Part shown: piece by piece, positions 31,701 through 40,886 of the stretch
Layout of the letters: the number at the start of each line of letters is the position of its first letter
How positions within the stretch are numbered: the stretch's first letter is position 1
Assembly: GCA_019693395.1 (NCBI GenBank)
Contig: JAAMXP010001039.1
Span: forward strand, 1-40,886
DNA: 40,886 nt
Direction: 5' to 3'
DNA from: Ettlia oleoabundans
Taxonomy: Eukaryota; Chlorophyta; Chlorophyceae; Chlamydomonadales
Made by a program: the position numbers and the translations under genes
Notes under the pieces: generated by a model
Databases searched by the model: none
Seen by the model: only the letters and a program-made list of their open reading frames with translations
Told to the model about the DNA's origin: nothing

Positions 31701-34700
31701 GCGCCAAGCCTGCCACCATGCCTCACAAGAACGACCTGATTGTGTGGTTGAAGCTGAAACCAATGCAGCTCCGCGTGTATCAGGCCTTCCTCAATTCAGG
31801 TGGGGATGAATTTGTGCATGTTTCGCTGCTGCCATTCTTCAGAAGCTGGCACCGCGGGCCTTAGTGGCTGCAAGAAACGCTTGCCACAAGTTACTGAGAT
31901 GCCTGGCATATGTTGCAGGCCGGTAGGGGTTGTGCTGCAGCATCTCTTCTGGTTTGCGAGCCTGATCCTCAGTTACTCAAGCTGCAGATTCTGTAAAAAA
32001 GGTGTTCAACCAGACGGCATCTGCACTTGCAGCGATCACAGTGCTGAAGAAGGTTGGCTGGCTGCGCTGGCAGATGACTCGGTTTGTGGTTGCTATGCTC
32101 TCGCCGCCATACCTGCTCTAAGCCGCTTCTTGAAACCCAGTGGATGCAGACCGTTTCGCTTCATATATCTGCTGTCCTGCAGGTGTGCGACCACCCAGCG
32201 CTGCTATCAGAGCGTGCCGCTCACGGCATTGTGTCTGGCGTCAACCGTGCGCGGCGCCAGGCGGCGGCACGGCTGGGTGGCGCCGGCAGCGCGGATGAGA
32301 TTGAGGACAGCTCAGACTCCGACGGCAGCTGCATCGAATTCCTGGATAGCGAAGAGGAAGATTGTGAGTCAGGTGAGTAACCAGAGGGAGACAGTGCGTA
32401 GCAGGGGCGGTGGTAAGATTAGGGTGCGGTGTGAGCCGTACCCCCTATAACTCCAGCAGGCCTTACTAGCTTTGCATTTGCGGATCGTCCTCCACTTTTA
32501 TTGCTGCTGCACAATTGCTGGGCTCCTGGCAAGCAGGTAGTGAGGACTACAGCAGCGGTGAGGAGCGAGAGCGGCAGCGCCGCCGCCGCGCCAAGCCGCA
32601 GAGGCTGAAGACCAATAGCAGTGGGCGGGGTGGCAAGGATGGCAGAGGAGGCATGGAAGCCTCGGGAGGGGCTGGAGGGGAGGAGGAGTGGAGCCTGTGG
32701 GCCAGTGCTGACCTAGAGCAGCGGTTGCTGGAAGAGGTGCACACCACAGGTGAATGGCACATTTGGCCAAGTCACAGGTTGATCACTGCCTGCCCAAGGG
32801 GTTTTTGATTGTTGTGCATTACTACCTTTAATCATGCAGGGAACACCACAAGTGCTTTAGTGGTTTCACAAACTGCTGATTTGCCAATCAATTCGTCCAT
32901 TACATTTGTGGATGTCACCTCGTATCCTGCTTTCTCATGCCTGTTGCCACCCTGATGCCTTGTGCAGGGTTTGGTGCCTCCTGCAAGACTGTATTTGTGA
33001 TGGGGCTGCTGCACAACCTGGTGGCAGAGGGGCACCGCACACTTATTTTCTCCCAGTCGCGAGTAATGTGAGCAGCAACCACACCTGCTATGCATCGCAG
33101 CTGCAGCGAGGACCCCTTACAGGACTATGCTACGCACGGCCTTTGTCTCGGTTGTCTGTTCTGTTTTGTTTGACGTAGCCTGATTCTTCCTGCAGTGAGA
33201 CCTGCCCTTCCATCTGCTCGTCAACTCCCTATTTCAACGCCCTGTATCTCCCTCACATTTCTCCAATCATCCCTTCGCTGCATTCCTTGCAGGCTGAACA
33301 TCCTGGAGTCGGCCATCACGGAGGAAGGCTGGAGGTACTGCCGCATCGACGGCTCTGTGGCCAGCGCCGCAGGTGTGTGAGTGTGTGTGTGTGTGGTGGC
33401 TGCGGCATGCAGCAGGCCAGGGGTTGTGTGCTCTCAATGCCCATCACCGTAAAGCAAAGTTGCTCTAAACTACTATGGCTCAGCCAACATCACACTGGAT
33501 AGGAGTCGTGTGCCGCCTTATTGCAAGAGTTCGCCAATGTGCATGGCTGGTGCGTTCGCTGTGCAGAGCGGGAGGCTCGTGTGCGTCGGTTCCAGACCAG
33601 CTCCAGCATCCCCGTCTTCCTCCTCACCTCGCAAGTGGGGGGCCTAGGCCTGACACTGACGGCGGCGGACCGAGTCATCATGTAAGCAGCAAGAGAACTG
33701 TGCTGTGGAAGTGTTGCGCGGCATTCACGCCGTGCTTGCTGATGCATCGGCAGAGGCGCAGCCAGGGTTCGCGGGGCAGGATAGCAGACGTGCTCCACGT
33801 CATGTTTTGGAACATCTGTGGTTCACTTAGACTGATGCTACTCCCCATGCCCATGCAGTTTGGATCCAGCCTGGAATCCCTCCACAGGTGGGCTTACTAT
33901 GGCGCAGTTTGATAGCGAGTTCCTCAACAGCCTCGTGCGATTGCTGCACATTCTGCGTCATTAGTGGGCCCCTGGCTAGCCTCGTCTGTATTTCTGTATT
34001 CTCCCTGCTCCTAACTGGCAAGTGCGTAACTTTTGTTCCTTTATATCCCGCATTCAGACAACCAGAGCGTGGATCGTGCGTACCGCATTGGTCAGCAGCG
34101 GGATGTGGTGGTGTACCGTCTCATCAGCTGCGGAACGGTGGAGGAAAAGATCTACCGCCGCCAGGTGCACCTGCCTCCTGCAAACTTGCCCGCATTGCTG
34201 ACTGCCTGATTTGTGGCTGCATCATGCCAGGCTAAGCTGCATTTCCAAGGTCTAGTATGGTTCACCAATGCTGCTGCCTGCCGTGGCCTCTTAGCCATGG
34301 GTCCCCCATGCACTTGTAAAGGTACCGCCTGTACTTTGCCCTGCAGGTCTTCAAGGGCGGGCTGTCACGCACAGGCATGGAGGAGGGTGAGCAGCTTCGG
34401 TACTTTGCGCAGCAGGTGGGTACGGGACCAGGCGAGGGTTTGGGTCAAGGGGTGCCCCCTCAACTTCTGGCACCTCCCAACTGCCGTCTGCTCTTACCTT
34501 CTCCTCACACTCCAACTGAAATCTCAGCTCCCTTTTGCCGGCCACCTTGCTCCTATGCAGGACCTGAGGGACTTGTTCCGCCTGGAGGCGACCGAGTGTG
34601 AGGCCTCCCGCACCCAGCATGAGCTGCACGACAGGCACGCACACCAGCGCCGCGAGACACCGGAGCTCACCCGCCACCTTGCCTTCCTGGCCAACCTGGA

Positions 34701-37256
34701 CTGCTTTGCTGGTGGGCTGGAGGGGTGATGCTGGTTCCTTGGCCTCGGTTGGGTCGAAACGAGCTGCATTGTACTGCATTGCACATGGTGCTGCAAGCTT
34801 GAGGGCCATATTTGTTATGTCTCAGCATAGTTGCACGCGAGGGTATTACATGTTGCATGGCGTGATTTAGGTGCATTGCTCGTAAACAGCAAATGAACTG
34901 CTCAACCTTGATGTTATTAAGTTCTTCGTATCCCAGCATTCATACCTTGCTGCCCTTCGCCTGGCTTGCAGGTGTGAGTGACCACGACCTGCTGTTCTCC
35001 ATCAAGGAGAAGGAGGCACCGCCCCCTGTGACCGACATCACACGCCCAACAGCGCCAGCCCGTGCTGCTGGGCCTGGTAGCCACAGCGTTGCAGCCCCAA
35101 GCGGCGGCTCAGCACGCAAGCAGGGCCCGGGCCGCCCTGGCTCTGTGTTCGGTAAGACAGCGACACAGGGTTGGAGCGGCAGCAGCGAGCTTGCTGACCT
35201 GTTTGCCAAGTCAGTGACAATCAGTGGTGGCAGTGGGGGCAGCGCAGCTGTGGCAGCGGCAGCCCAGCCGCCAGGCAGCAGCCAGCCCAGCCCTGCTGCT
35301 CCCGCACCATTGCAGGAGTCACCCAAGATCTCCACACAGTGAGTGTTGGCCTGTCATTGCCAGCAGCTCCTTGCTTCAATAATTTGTTTGGTCGGGTCTC
35401 ACAGGGTGCCCCTAAGCTGAGTGGCGGGAGGCTGTTTTGGCAGGTTGTTAAGGAACCAAAGTTGGAGGTGCCAAGCGTGCCTGCTGCTGATTCCTTGCTG
35501 GCGCGGTTGTGGTTGCAGGGAGCGGGTGGCTGATCTTGAGGCGGTGCTTGTGCGCAAGCGCAACCTGCTCGCCCTCTCCAGTGGGCTGGCCGATGGTGGT
35601 GCACGGGTGAGCCTCACAACGACAGCAGGAAGGAGATGTTTGGCAGCGTACCATGCCAGCAGAACTTTGCATTGTGGAATAGGTTGCCATGGTAGCAGCA
35701 ACAGATTTCGCAGCTGGTGGGCTGCACGCATGCTGCATCAGCCTGCATATCCCTTGCACTTCCGTTGTATGATGAAGTTTGGGTGTGATGTGCCACAATT
35801 GCGGTACAGGTGCGCTCACAGATTGCTGAGCTGGAGCGAGAACTTGCAGATGTCAAGCAGCAGGCTTCTGTCGTGAGCAGCAGCCGTACCGCTACCACGG
35901 GTTCAGCGTTGGTGCCTGCAGGTGCCGCTGCATCCGACCAAGCGCCAGTCAATCCTGCAGCTACTGAAGTAGCAGCTGCGCCCACAGCTGAGCTTGTCAG
36001 GTCACTAGGCGCTGCTCCTCCCAAGCTTGGTGGTACAAGGTCTAGCAGCGGTATGGCAGCTGCTTTGCCTGCCAAGCCGGCGGGCAGCAGTGTTCTGCTT
36101 GCAGCCACGGCAGCAGCACTGATTGGTAAGTCTTCTGGTGGCCCATCAGCAGATGGCTCCCTGAAGCCTGCACTGCCATTGCAGCCTAAGCAACCTGCGG
36201 CTGCTGCAACAGTCTGTGGTGCACCAGCTGCGGCCAGCTTGCCTGCGCCACCTGCTGCAACGGCTACAGCTGGCCCTAGCAAGGCGCCTGCCAGCCCGTT
36301 CTTAACACGCATGCGAGACATGCTGTGGGGTGGTGGCAGCAGCAAGAAGTCCAGCGCTGCCCCAGGTGGCAGTGCTGCTGACAGCGTAGATGCTGCCGTA
36401 GATTCTCAGGCCGCAGCTACAACCCACAGCCATGGGGCCAGCGGCAGCGCCAGCAGCATAGCGATTACTGATAAGCCTGCAAGCACCGCAGCAGCAGCAG
36501 CACCGGAAGCAGCTGCCGGGATCGTGGCAGCAGCACCGCTGGCAAGCGCTGGGGCCTTCATTAACCCTGCAGCAGATGGTTACACGGCTAGTGGCTCTGG
36601 GTCTGCTGGCGCTGCTCCTATTGCAGCTGGGGCCGCTGCAGCAGGTGTTGCCTCCGGGGTGCAGGCCCAGCAAGGCAAGCCCCAGCTTTCTCGCAAGGAG
36701 ATCAAGGCTAAACTCATGAAGACGCTTCAGGTGGGTGGCTGGCACTGCATTGTCGGCACAAGCTGGCAAGCAGGCAGGCGAGAGGCAAGTTGAAGCACAC
36801 AGGCATTCAGCAAGTATGCGCGCAGTCTATTCCCTACTCCTGATCTGCGAGCGACTTTAGGTTTCCAGCCAATGGGCGTTGTGGCATGTTGCTGTGACTG
36901 AGCGGCTGGCGTGGTCAATGCTTTGCTGTAGGCCATCAAGGCCGCAGAGTCTAGTGGGTACTTCCAGCGGGACAAAGTGGACAAGGTGAGAGTGAGAGTG
37001 CCTTTGGCAGGCTGGAGCAACCGTTGCAGGCATGTGAAGTTCAGAGCAGGGCAATGTGTACTTATGTTAACGCTGCAAACGTTGCCTCATGCAATGCCAC
37101 ATCGCAATGTACAGACCAATGGACCTTCAGAAATCGGCTTGCTTGTCTGCCCTGCCACTGCAGATGCGGCAGCAGGCAGCAAGGCTGGCCCAGCGGTATA
37201 AGGAGGCTAAGCGGAGTGATTCCACCGATGAAGGCGTCACAAGCATAGGAGCCTGA
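28711..37256 (+). CDS. SNF2-family DNA translocase, ERCC6L/PICH/CHR24-like
   Basis: PICH is a DNA translocase that coats ultrafine anaphase bridges. The 23 exons are 28711-29270, 29500-29609, 29815-29983, 30180-30322, 30730-30830, 31021-31094, 31288-31384, 31565-31799, 31988-32052, 32183-32372, 32537-32749, 32968-33067, 33293-33372, 33567-33681, 33859-33887, 34058-34164, 34347-34415, 34561-34711, 34972-35338, 35519-35606, 35810-36730, 36932-36985 and 37164-37256, for 1376 aa. Motifs: [13 protein letters not shown] (Walker A, about 223), DEGH (about 328), SGTPIQNN (about 357), [58 protein letters not shown] (about 763), then [20 protein letters not shown] and [10 protein letters not shown]. 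The last two match PICH closely and argue against RAD54 or CSB. An acidic insert (about 545-600) separates the two lobes. The tail is Ala/Ser/Pro-rich (exon 21, 307 aa); no TPR is visible. Confidence 0.92.
29610..29814 (+). other. GC-AG intron inside the Walker A codons of the ERCC6L-like gene
   Basis: The exon ends GGC CTA G|GCACGT and the next starts CAG|GA AAG ACC, which restores GLGKT. The GT donor two bases further (CAC|GTGGGT) would change the frame and destroy the ATP-binding loop. The motif thus fixes the GC donor with good certainty. Confidence 0.85.
33373..33396 (+). repeat. TG repeat at a donor site
   Basis: The intron after exon 13 of the ERCC6L-like gene starts with a run of GT/TG dinucleotides, so several shifted GT donors overlap. 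The one at 33373 keeps phase with exon 14. Confidence 0.6.
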
Positions 37257-37782
37257 GCGCCTGGCGACGCTAAATGCTGCCGATACCTGCTTCCAGCACC
37301 CACCCTGCTGCTGCCTTTGCTTTGTTCTATGCCTATAAGCCATTCTCGCTGATAGTAATTAAATCGCTAAGCAACAATTCGCTAAGGGTGCATTTCATCA
37401 AAGTGCGCTACATGTAATCTGGGCCCGTAATTGGGTCGCTACAGGCAAGCAAGGCTTGCAAATCTCTATCAAAAATGCGCAAAATTGCTGCGAGCAGCAC
37501 TTTCCGTGTTGGTGCTGGTATCTCGCGCAAAACAAACAAAACTGCATGCTCAGGGCAAGCGGCATCTACTCTATGCATAGGTCTGCATTAGCCAGCGTAT
37601 GTGCGTGTTGGCTACATGTATGAGTGTGTGTTTTTGTTGTGCTTGCCTTGTGTCTTTCACTTACGGTGCAGGTCACCTGCCGTATTTGCGCCTCTGCTGG
37701 CCACCACACGTCCAGCTGCACATAAGCGCCAGCTGTGTGCAGGCTGCCAGGCTCGCTGGCCCTGCACCCTCAGCCCCAACAC
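37257..37782. other. Convergent 3' intergenic region
   Basis: Facing 3' ends of the ERCC6L-like gene (+) and malate synthase (-). No coding frame is supported. One polyadenylation signal is seen for the plus strand and none for the minus strand. The middle is noticeably more AT-rich than the flanks. Confidence 0.5.
37413..37417 (+). terminator. UGUAA polyadenylation signal for the ERCC6L-like gene
   Basis: TGTAA lies about 157 bases after the TGA at 37254-37256, on the right strand and at a typical distance. Confidence 0.5.
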
Positions 37783-40722
37783 TCACAGGCGGCTGCGCAT
37801 GCCAGCGCCCGCCGGCTGCTGCGCACCCCAGGTGGGCCCAAACTCCGTGGCAACCAGGATCTCATAGGCAGGCAGCGTGAGGAAGTCCTGCAGTTGGTGG
37901 CCGCAGCAGGCACAACACGAGGGTATTTAGGCAGGAAGCAGACCAGTCAGCAACGCAGTGCACATAAGATGCTCCTATGGCTGGTGGCTGCCGCACGCAG
38001 CTTTCAATAATCATGCAAGTCCGCTGCACATAAAGGTTCAATTAAAGTGAAACAAATATCTGCCACGGCTACAACGACCGTTTACTTGGCTGCCCTGCTG
38101 TCCTCCCCCTATCTGGCTGCTCAGCTGTCCGTGGCCTACGCCGGCTTGCAACACGAGGCAGGCAAGCGTAACCTGATTTTGTGTGTGCACGGTGGGCTCA
38201 CCTGCAGCTCCGTGCTGGTCGCCAGGTACTTGAAGAGGAAGGCGGCGTCCAGGTAGTGCCCGGTGGCGAAACGCGCGTTGCCCACCTGCATGGTTGTACA
38301 AAAGAACCAAGCACAACACCAGCAAGCTCGACAGTTCAACACAGCCTCAAGTCAGGAAGCTGGAGGATGGGGTGAGAAGGAGCCTTGATGCCGCCATGCC
38401 GCCTTGAAGCAAGAAACCCCCCACACACTCAAAAGTACAGCCGCAAAGGGTCCCCAGAACCTGCTGACAGCCCAAGCACACCCTGCATTCCACCACTCAC
38501 AGCCCAGACCACATACATGCACATACACACACATGCACACGCCTTTTCACACAATACCCACCCAGCCATCCCCGCACCTGCTGCCTGAGTGCATCCAGCT
38601 CTTCCTGGATCACCAGGTTGACTCGGTCCACGGTCAGCGGCTGGCCGTCATCCAGGGCCACACCGTAGCGCAGCCACTGCCACACAGAGGAGCGGCTGCA
38701 TGGACCAGAAGGGTTGGGGTGGGTGGGGTGGGGTGGGCGTCTGTTGCTGCACTTGCATATGGTGGCTGGATAGATGCGGGGCTTGCAGCGCACCCCACCT
38801 AGCAAGATAGAGAGAAAAGGATGCAGGAGGAAGCATAGAGGCATCCAACGACCACCCACCCACCCATCCACCCACCTGATCTCCGCAGTGGCGGCATCCT
38901 CCATCAGATTATGCACAGGCACGCACCCGTTGCCGCCCAGCCAGGCCTGTAGGTGGGAACAGTGTGTCACAAACCATGTCACAGCCTTTGCCAGCATCCG
39001 GTGCCGCACGTCTGCCATTGTGCCTTGCACATGCCAGGGTGCCATATGCGCTGCTATGCGTGCATGTGTGAAAGGGAGAGGTGGGCAGGCGGGGGGGGGG
39101 GGTGGGGCTCACCTCCAAGTACTGGATGGACACATTGACGTTGTTACGCAGCGCACCCAGCGTGCGCGGGCCCTCAGGCACCTGCAAAAGAGGAGGGCGG
39201 TGGGGATGCGGAGCAGCAAGGTAAGCGGTGACAAAGAAAGAACACTAGGGTGATGCCCAGAAAGTTGCCAAGCAGCGGATTGATGGCAGCTAGCCTGGCC
39301 CGCTGGCCAACTGGCTGATGAAAGGCAGCTGGAACTCTTGCTGAGAGCCATGGTGCACTTTCAAGTTTCTCTTGTCTCCAGGTTTTCCTGCGTGTTCAGC
39401 TTGATCATGCGCCCAAGTTCCCCAGCAATCCAGCCGCCCACCCAGCTTGGTTTGATCCCACAATAGCCCACCCACCTTGAGCAGCTGCTCCTGGCTTGCG
39501 CGCACATCGTGGCGCGGCTTGGAATGGATCTGGTTGGGTTCACGCATGTGCTGGTCAAACACCTGCGCACCAGGGAGGACAGTTGGGCAGACAACCAGGC
39601 GTCAGCAGGCAGGTCACCTCAAGTGTTTGTTCCCAACAATGCAACCAGGAAGGAAGAAGCTTATCTGCCTGTCCATAAAGCCACAAGCCATGCTGATACC
39701 CACCCACCCACCCACCTGCTTGGCGACAGGGATGAGGCCGGGGTGTGCCACCCATGTGCCGTCATGGCCGTCCATCACCTCCCGCAGCTTGTCCGTGCGT
39801 ACCTTGTCAAAAGCGGCCTGCGGGGACAGAAAGGCGACACACATGCAGCAGCAAGGGTTTGACTCAGAGAGGTGCACATATGGGCAGGATGTGCACAAGC
39901 AGTAGCAGAAGCCCTGTGCCTGTGCCAAGGTTTCTCCTTCACTAGCAGCAGGGACCCACATCGTTTGCACGCGGGTCGCCCTTCACCGGGATGAGCGCCG
40001 ACATGCCGCCAATGGCGTGCACGCCCCGCCTGCGCTTGAAAAGGAAAGGTTGCACCAACAGCCCGTGAGCAACATAGGGGGAGGGTAAGGGAACCGGCAA
40101 AGGGCTGCACAACAAACAGCCTCTTTCCATGCTGGCAGGCCGTGGCTCCTGTTTGACCTCCTCGCGCCAAACCGTGAGACCAAATGATGAGCAGTCTACA
40201 CATACAGAGACACAAACACGAGGACAATCACTATAGTGCAATGCAGGCAAGATTTCTTGCCTGTGGCACGTCTTGATAACCAGCTGCGTGTATGCGCGCA
40301 GGAATGGCTGGTCCATGCCCACCAGCCCGCGGTCGGGGAAGATGCGGGTGGGGTCGCTGCAGGGGCATCGGCGGGGAGTGCGGTGCAATGGGGTGGGGTG
40401 GGAGCAGCGGCAAAGTGAGTGCGGTAAGGGACTGGCAAGCGGGCGGAACACAGCCTGTACAGCGGTCAGGCGCAGAATTGGGCCCTGAGCACCATGGCAC
40501 ATTCATGGGGTAAACCTTGCCCCTGCATTCCGGGCTGACTGGTCCACACCAGCTGGGAAGAAGACAGCGGCTTCCCAAAATGCGTTCAGGGGCGCTTCCC
40601 GCCCTCCAGACCATGACTGCCCACCCAGGCAGCACCCAGACGACCCACTTCCCCACTGCCGCCTCACTTGCGCAGCGTTTTTATGAAGCTGAACATGTAG
40701 TCCCAGCGCCCGCAGTTCAGAC
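37783..40722 (-). CDS. Malate synthase, C-terminal half (5' part outside the window)
   Basis: Condenses glyoxylate with acetyl-CoA to malate in the glyoxylate cycle. Exons on the minus strand are 40722-40668, 40356-40261, 40029-39960, 39817-39716, 39562-39476, 39181-39113, 38946-38876, 38695-38578, 38285-38202 and 37887-37783, giving 284 residues. Signatures in order: [77 protein letters not shown], then [17 protein letters not shown], whose Asp is the catalytic base in the family, and ALDDG. It ends GMRSRL; SRL is a PTS1 signal, so the enzyme should be peroxisomal, as in other algae and plants. The bases from 40723 to the window end look like intron. About half of a typical A-type enzyme of some 540 residues is missing to the right. 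Confidence 0.95.
38850..38875 (-). other. G-quadruplex motif at a malate synthase donor site
   Basis: Read on the minus strand, this intron begins GTGGGTGGATGGGTGGGTGG and continues with more G runs, so at least four GGG tracts start within the first two dozen bases, right behind GAGATCAG. Confidence 0.55.
39091..39107. repeat. G homopolymer
   Basis: Twelve G residues, then GTGGGG-like sequence, in a malate synthase intron just inside the donor of the exon ending at 39113. It is a likely length-variable tract. Confidence 0.7.
39699..39715 (-). other. (GGGT)n G-quadruplex motif at a malate synthase donor site
   Basis: On the minus strand the intron begins GTGGGTGGGTGGGTGGGT. GGGTGGGTGGGTGGG, with one-base loops, is the textbook very stable parallel G-quadruplex, and here it includes the 5' splice site itself. 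Confidence 0.65.
40030..40260 (-). other. GC-AG intron of malate synthase
   Basis: The exon ends ACG TGC CAC AG and the intron begins GCAAGA. Joining to the next exon (G CGG GGC) restores [14 protein letters not shown], a universally conserved stretch of malate synthase. No GT donor nearby would do this. Confidence 0.85.
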
Positions 40723-40886
40723 CTGCAGTGACACACACTCCATCATGAAAAGTTTGAAACACCGAGGAAGCACAAGCAAGCAGATTAGTGCATTAATATG
40801 GTGACCCACAGGTGAATCGCAACGTTGTAACAGGTAACTGCCCACCCGGTTGTTAACTGCAGTTGTTTATCGCCAAGTATCCCCCC

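Noticed and set aside
40668..40722. Suspected frameshift in malate synthase at the A run of FIKTLR
   Set aside because: A recount shows five A residues on the coding strand, so the exon is in frame and 55 bases long.
1..40886. Transposon, CRISPR array, tRNA or bacterial operon
   Set aside because: No terminal repeats, transposase motifs, regular spacer repeats or tRNA-like folds were seen; all supported genes are spliced eukaryotic genes.

Overview
The window reads as a stretch of nuclear genome from a green alga (Chlorophyta). The evidence is GC- and CAG-rich coding sequence cut into many short exons, introns of about 100 to 400 bases that mostly start GTG and end CAG, UGUAA-type polyadenylation signals behind several stop codons, and proteins closest in character to plant/algal families (a FRA1-like kinesin-4, a peroxisomal malate synthase). 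I could not fix the genus. I rebuilt nine gene models by hand, choosing splice sites so that phase is kept across every junction; each complete model sums to a whole number of codons.

Layout, left to right: (1) the 3' end of an unidentified acidic, Gln-rich protein gene (+, to 1500); (2) a 25-exon kinesin-4 gene of the FRA1/KIF4 type (-, 12837 to 2095, 1790 aa); (3) a two-exon gene whose 391-aa product resembles FANCF of the Fanconi anemia core complex (+, 13112-14396); (4) a three-exon coiled-coil protein gene reminiscent of ciliary/centrosomal CSPP1 or CCDC66 (-, 16936 to 14537); (5) exosome subunit RRP45/EXOSC9 (-, 20435 to 17507); (6) mitochondrial complex I subunit NDUFA13/B16.6/GRIM-19 (+, 21117-22305); (7) a NELF-C/D (TH1) homologue (-, 28224 to 22927); (8) a 23-exon SNF2-family translocase of the ERCC6L/PICH/CHR24 type (+, 28711-37256); (9) the C-terminal half of malate synthase with an SRL peroxisomal targeting end (-, 40722 to 37783, continuing beyond the window).

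The genes form three divergent pairs with short shared promoters (kinesin-4/FANCF-like, RRP45/NDUFA13, NELF-C/D/ERCC6L) and convergent pairs with short 3' junctions. There is no operon or pathway cluster. Several products act in genome and chromosome maintenance or RNA metabolism: kinesin-4 (microtubule motor), FANCF-like (cross-link repair), ERCC6L/PICH (anaphase DNA bridges), RRP45 (RNA decay), NELF-C/D (Pol II pausing). Whether this is more than chance cannot be judged from one window.

Most notable: a NELF-C/D homologue and a FANCF candidate in a green alga, four GC-AG introns among 81 reconstructed (one inside the Walker A codons of the SNF2 gene), a 29-nt microexon carrying a helicase motif, and (GGGT)n G-quadruplex motifs exactly at two malate synthase donor sites. 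No tRNA, rRNA, transposon, CRISPR array or viral element was seen.
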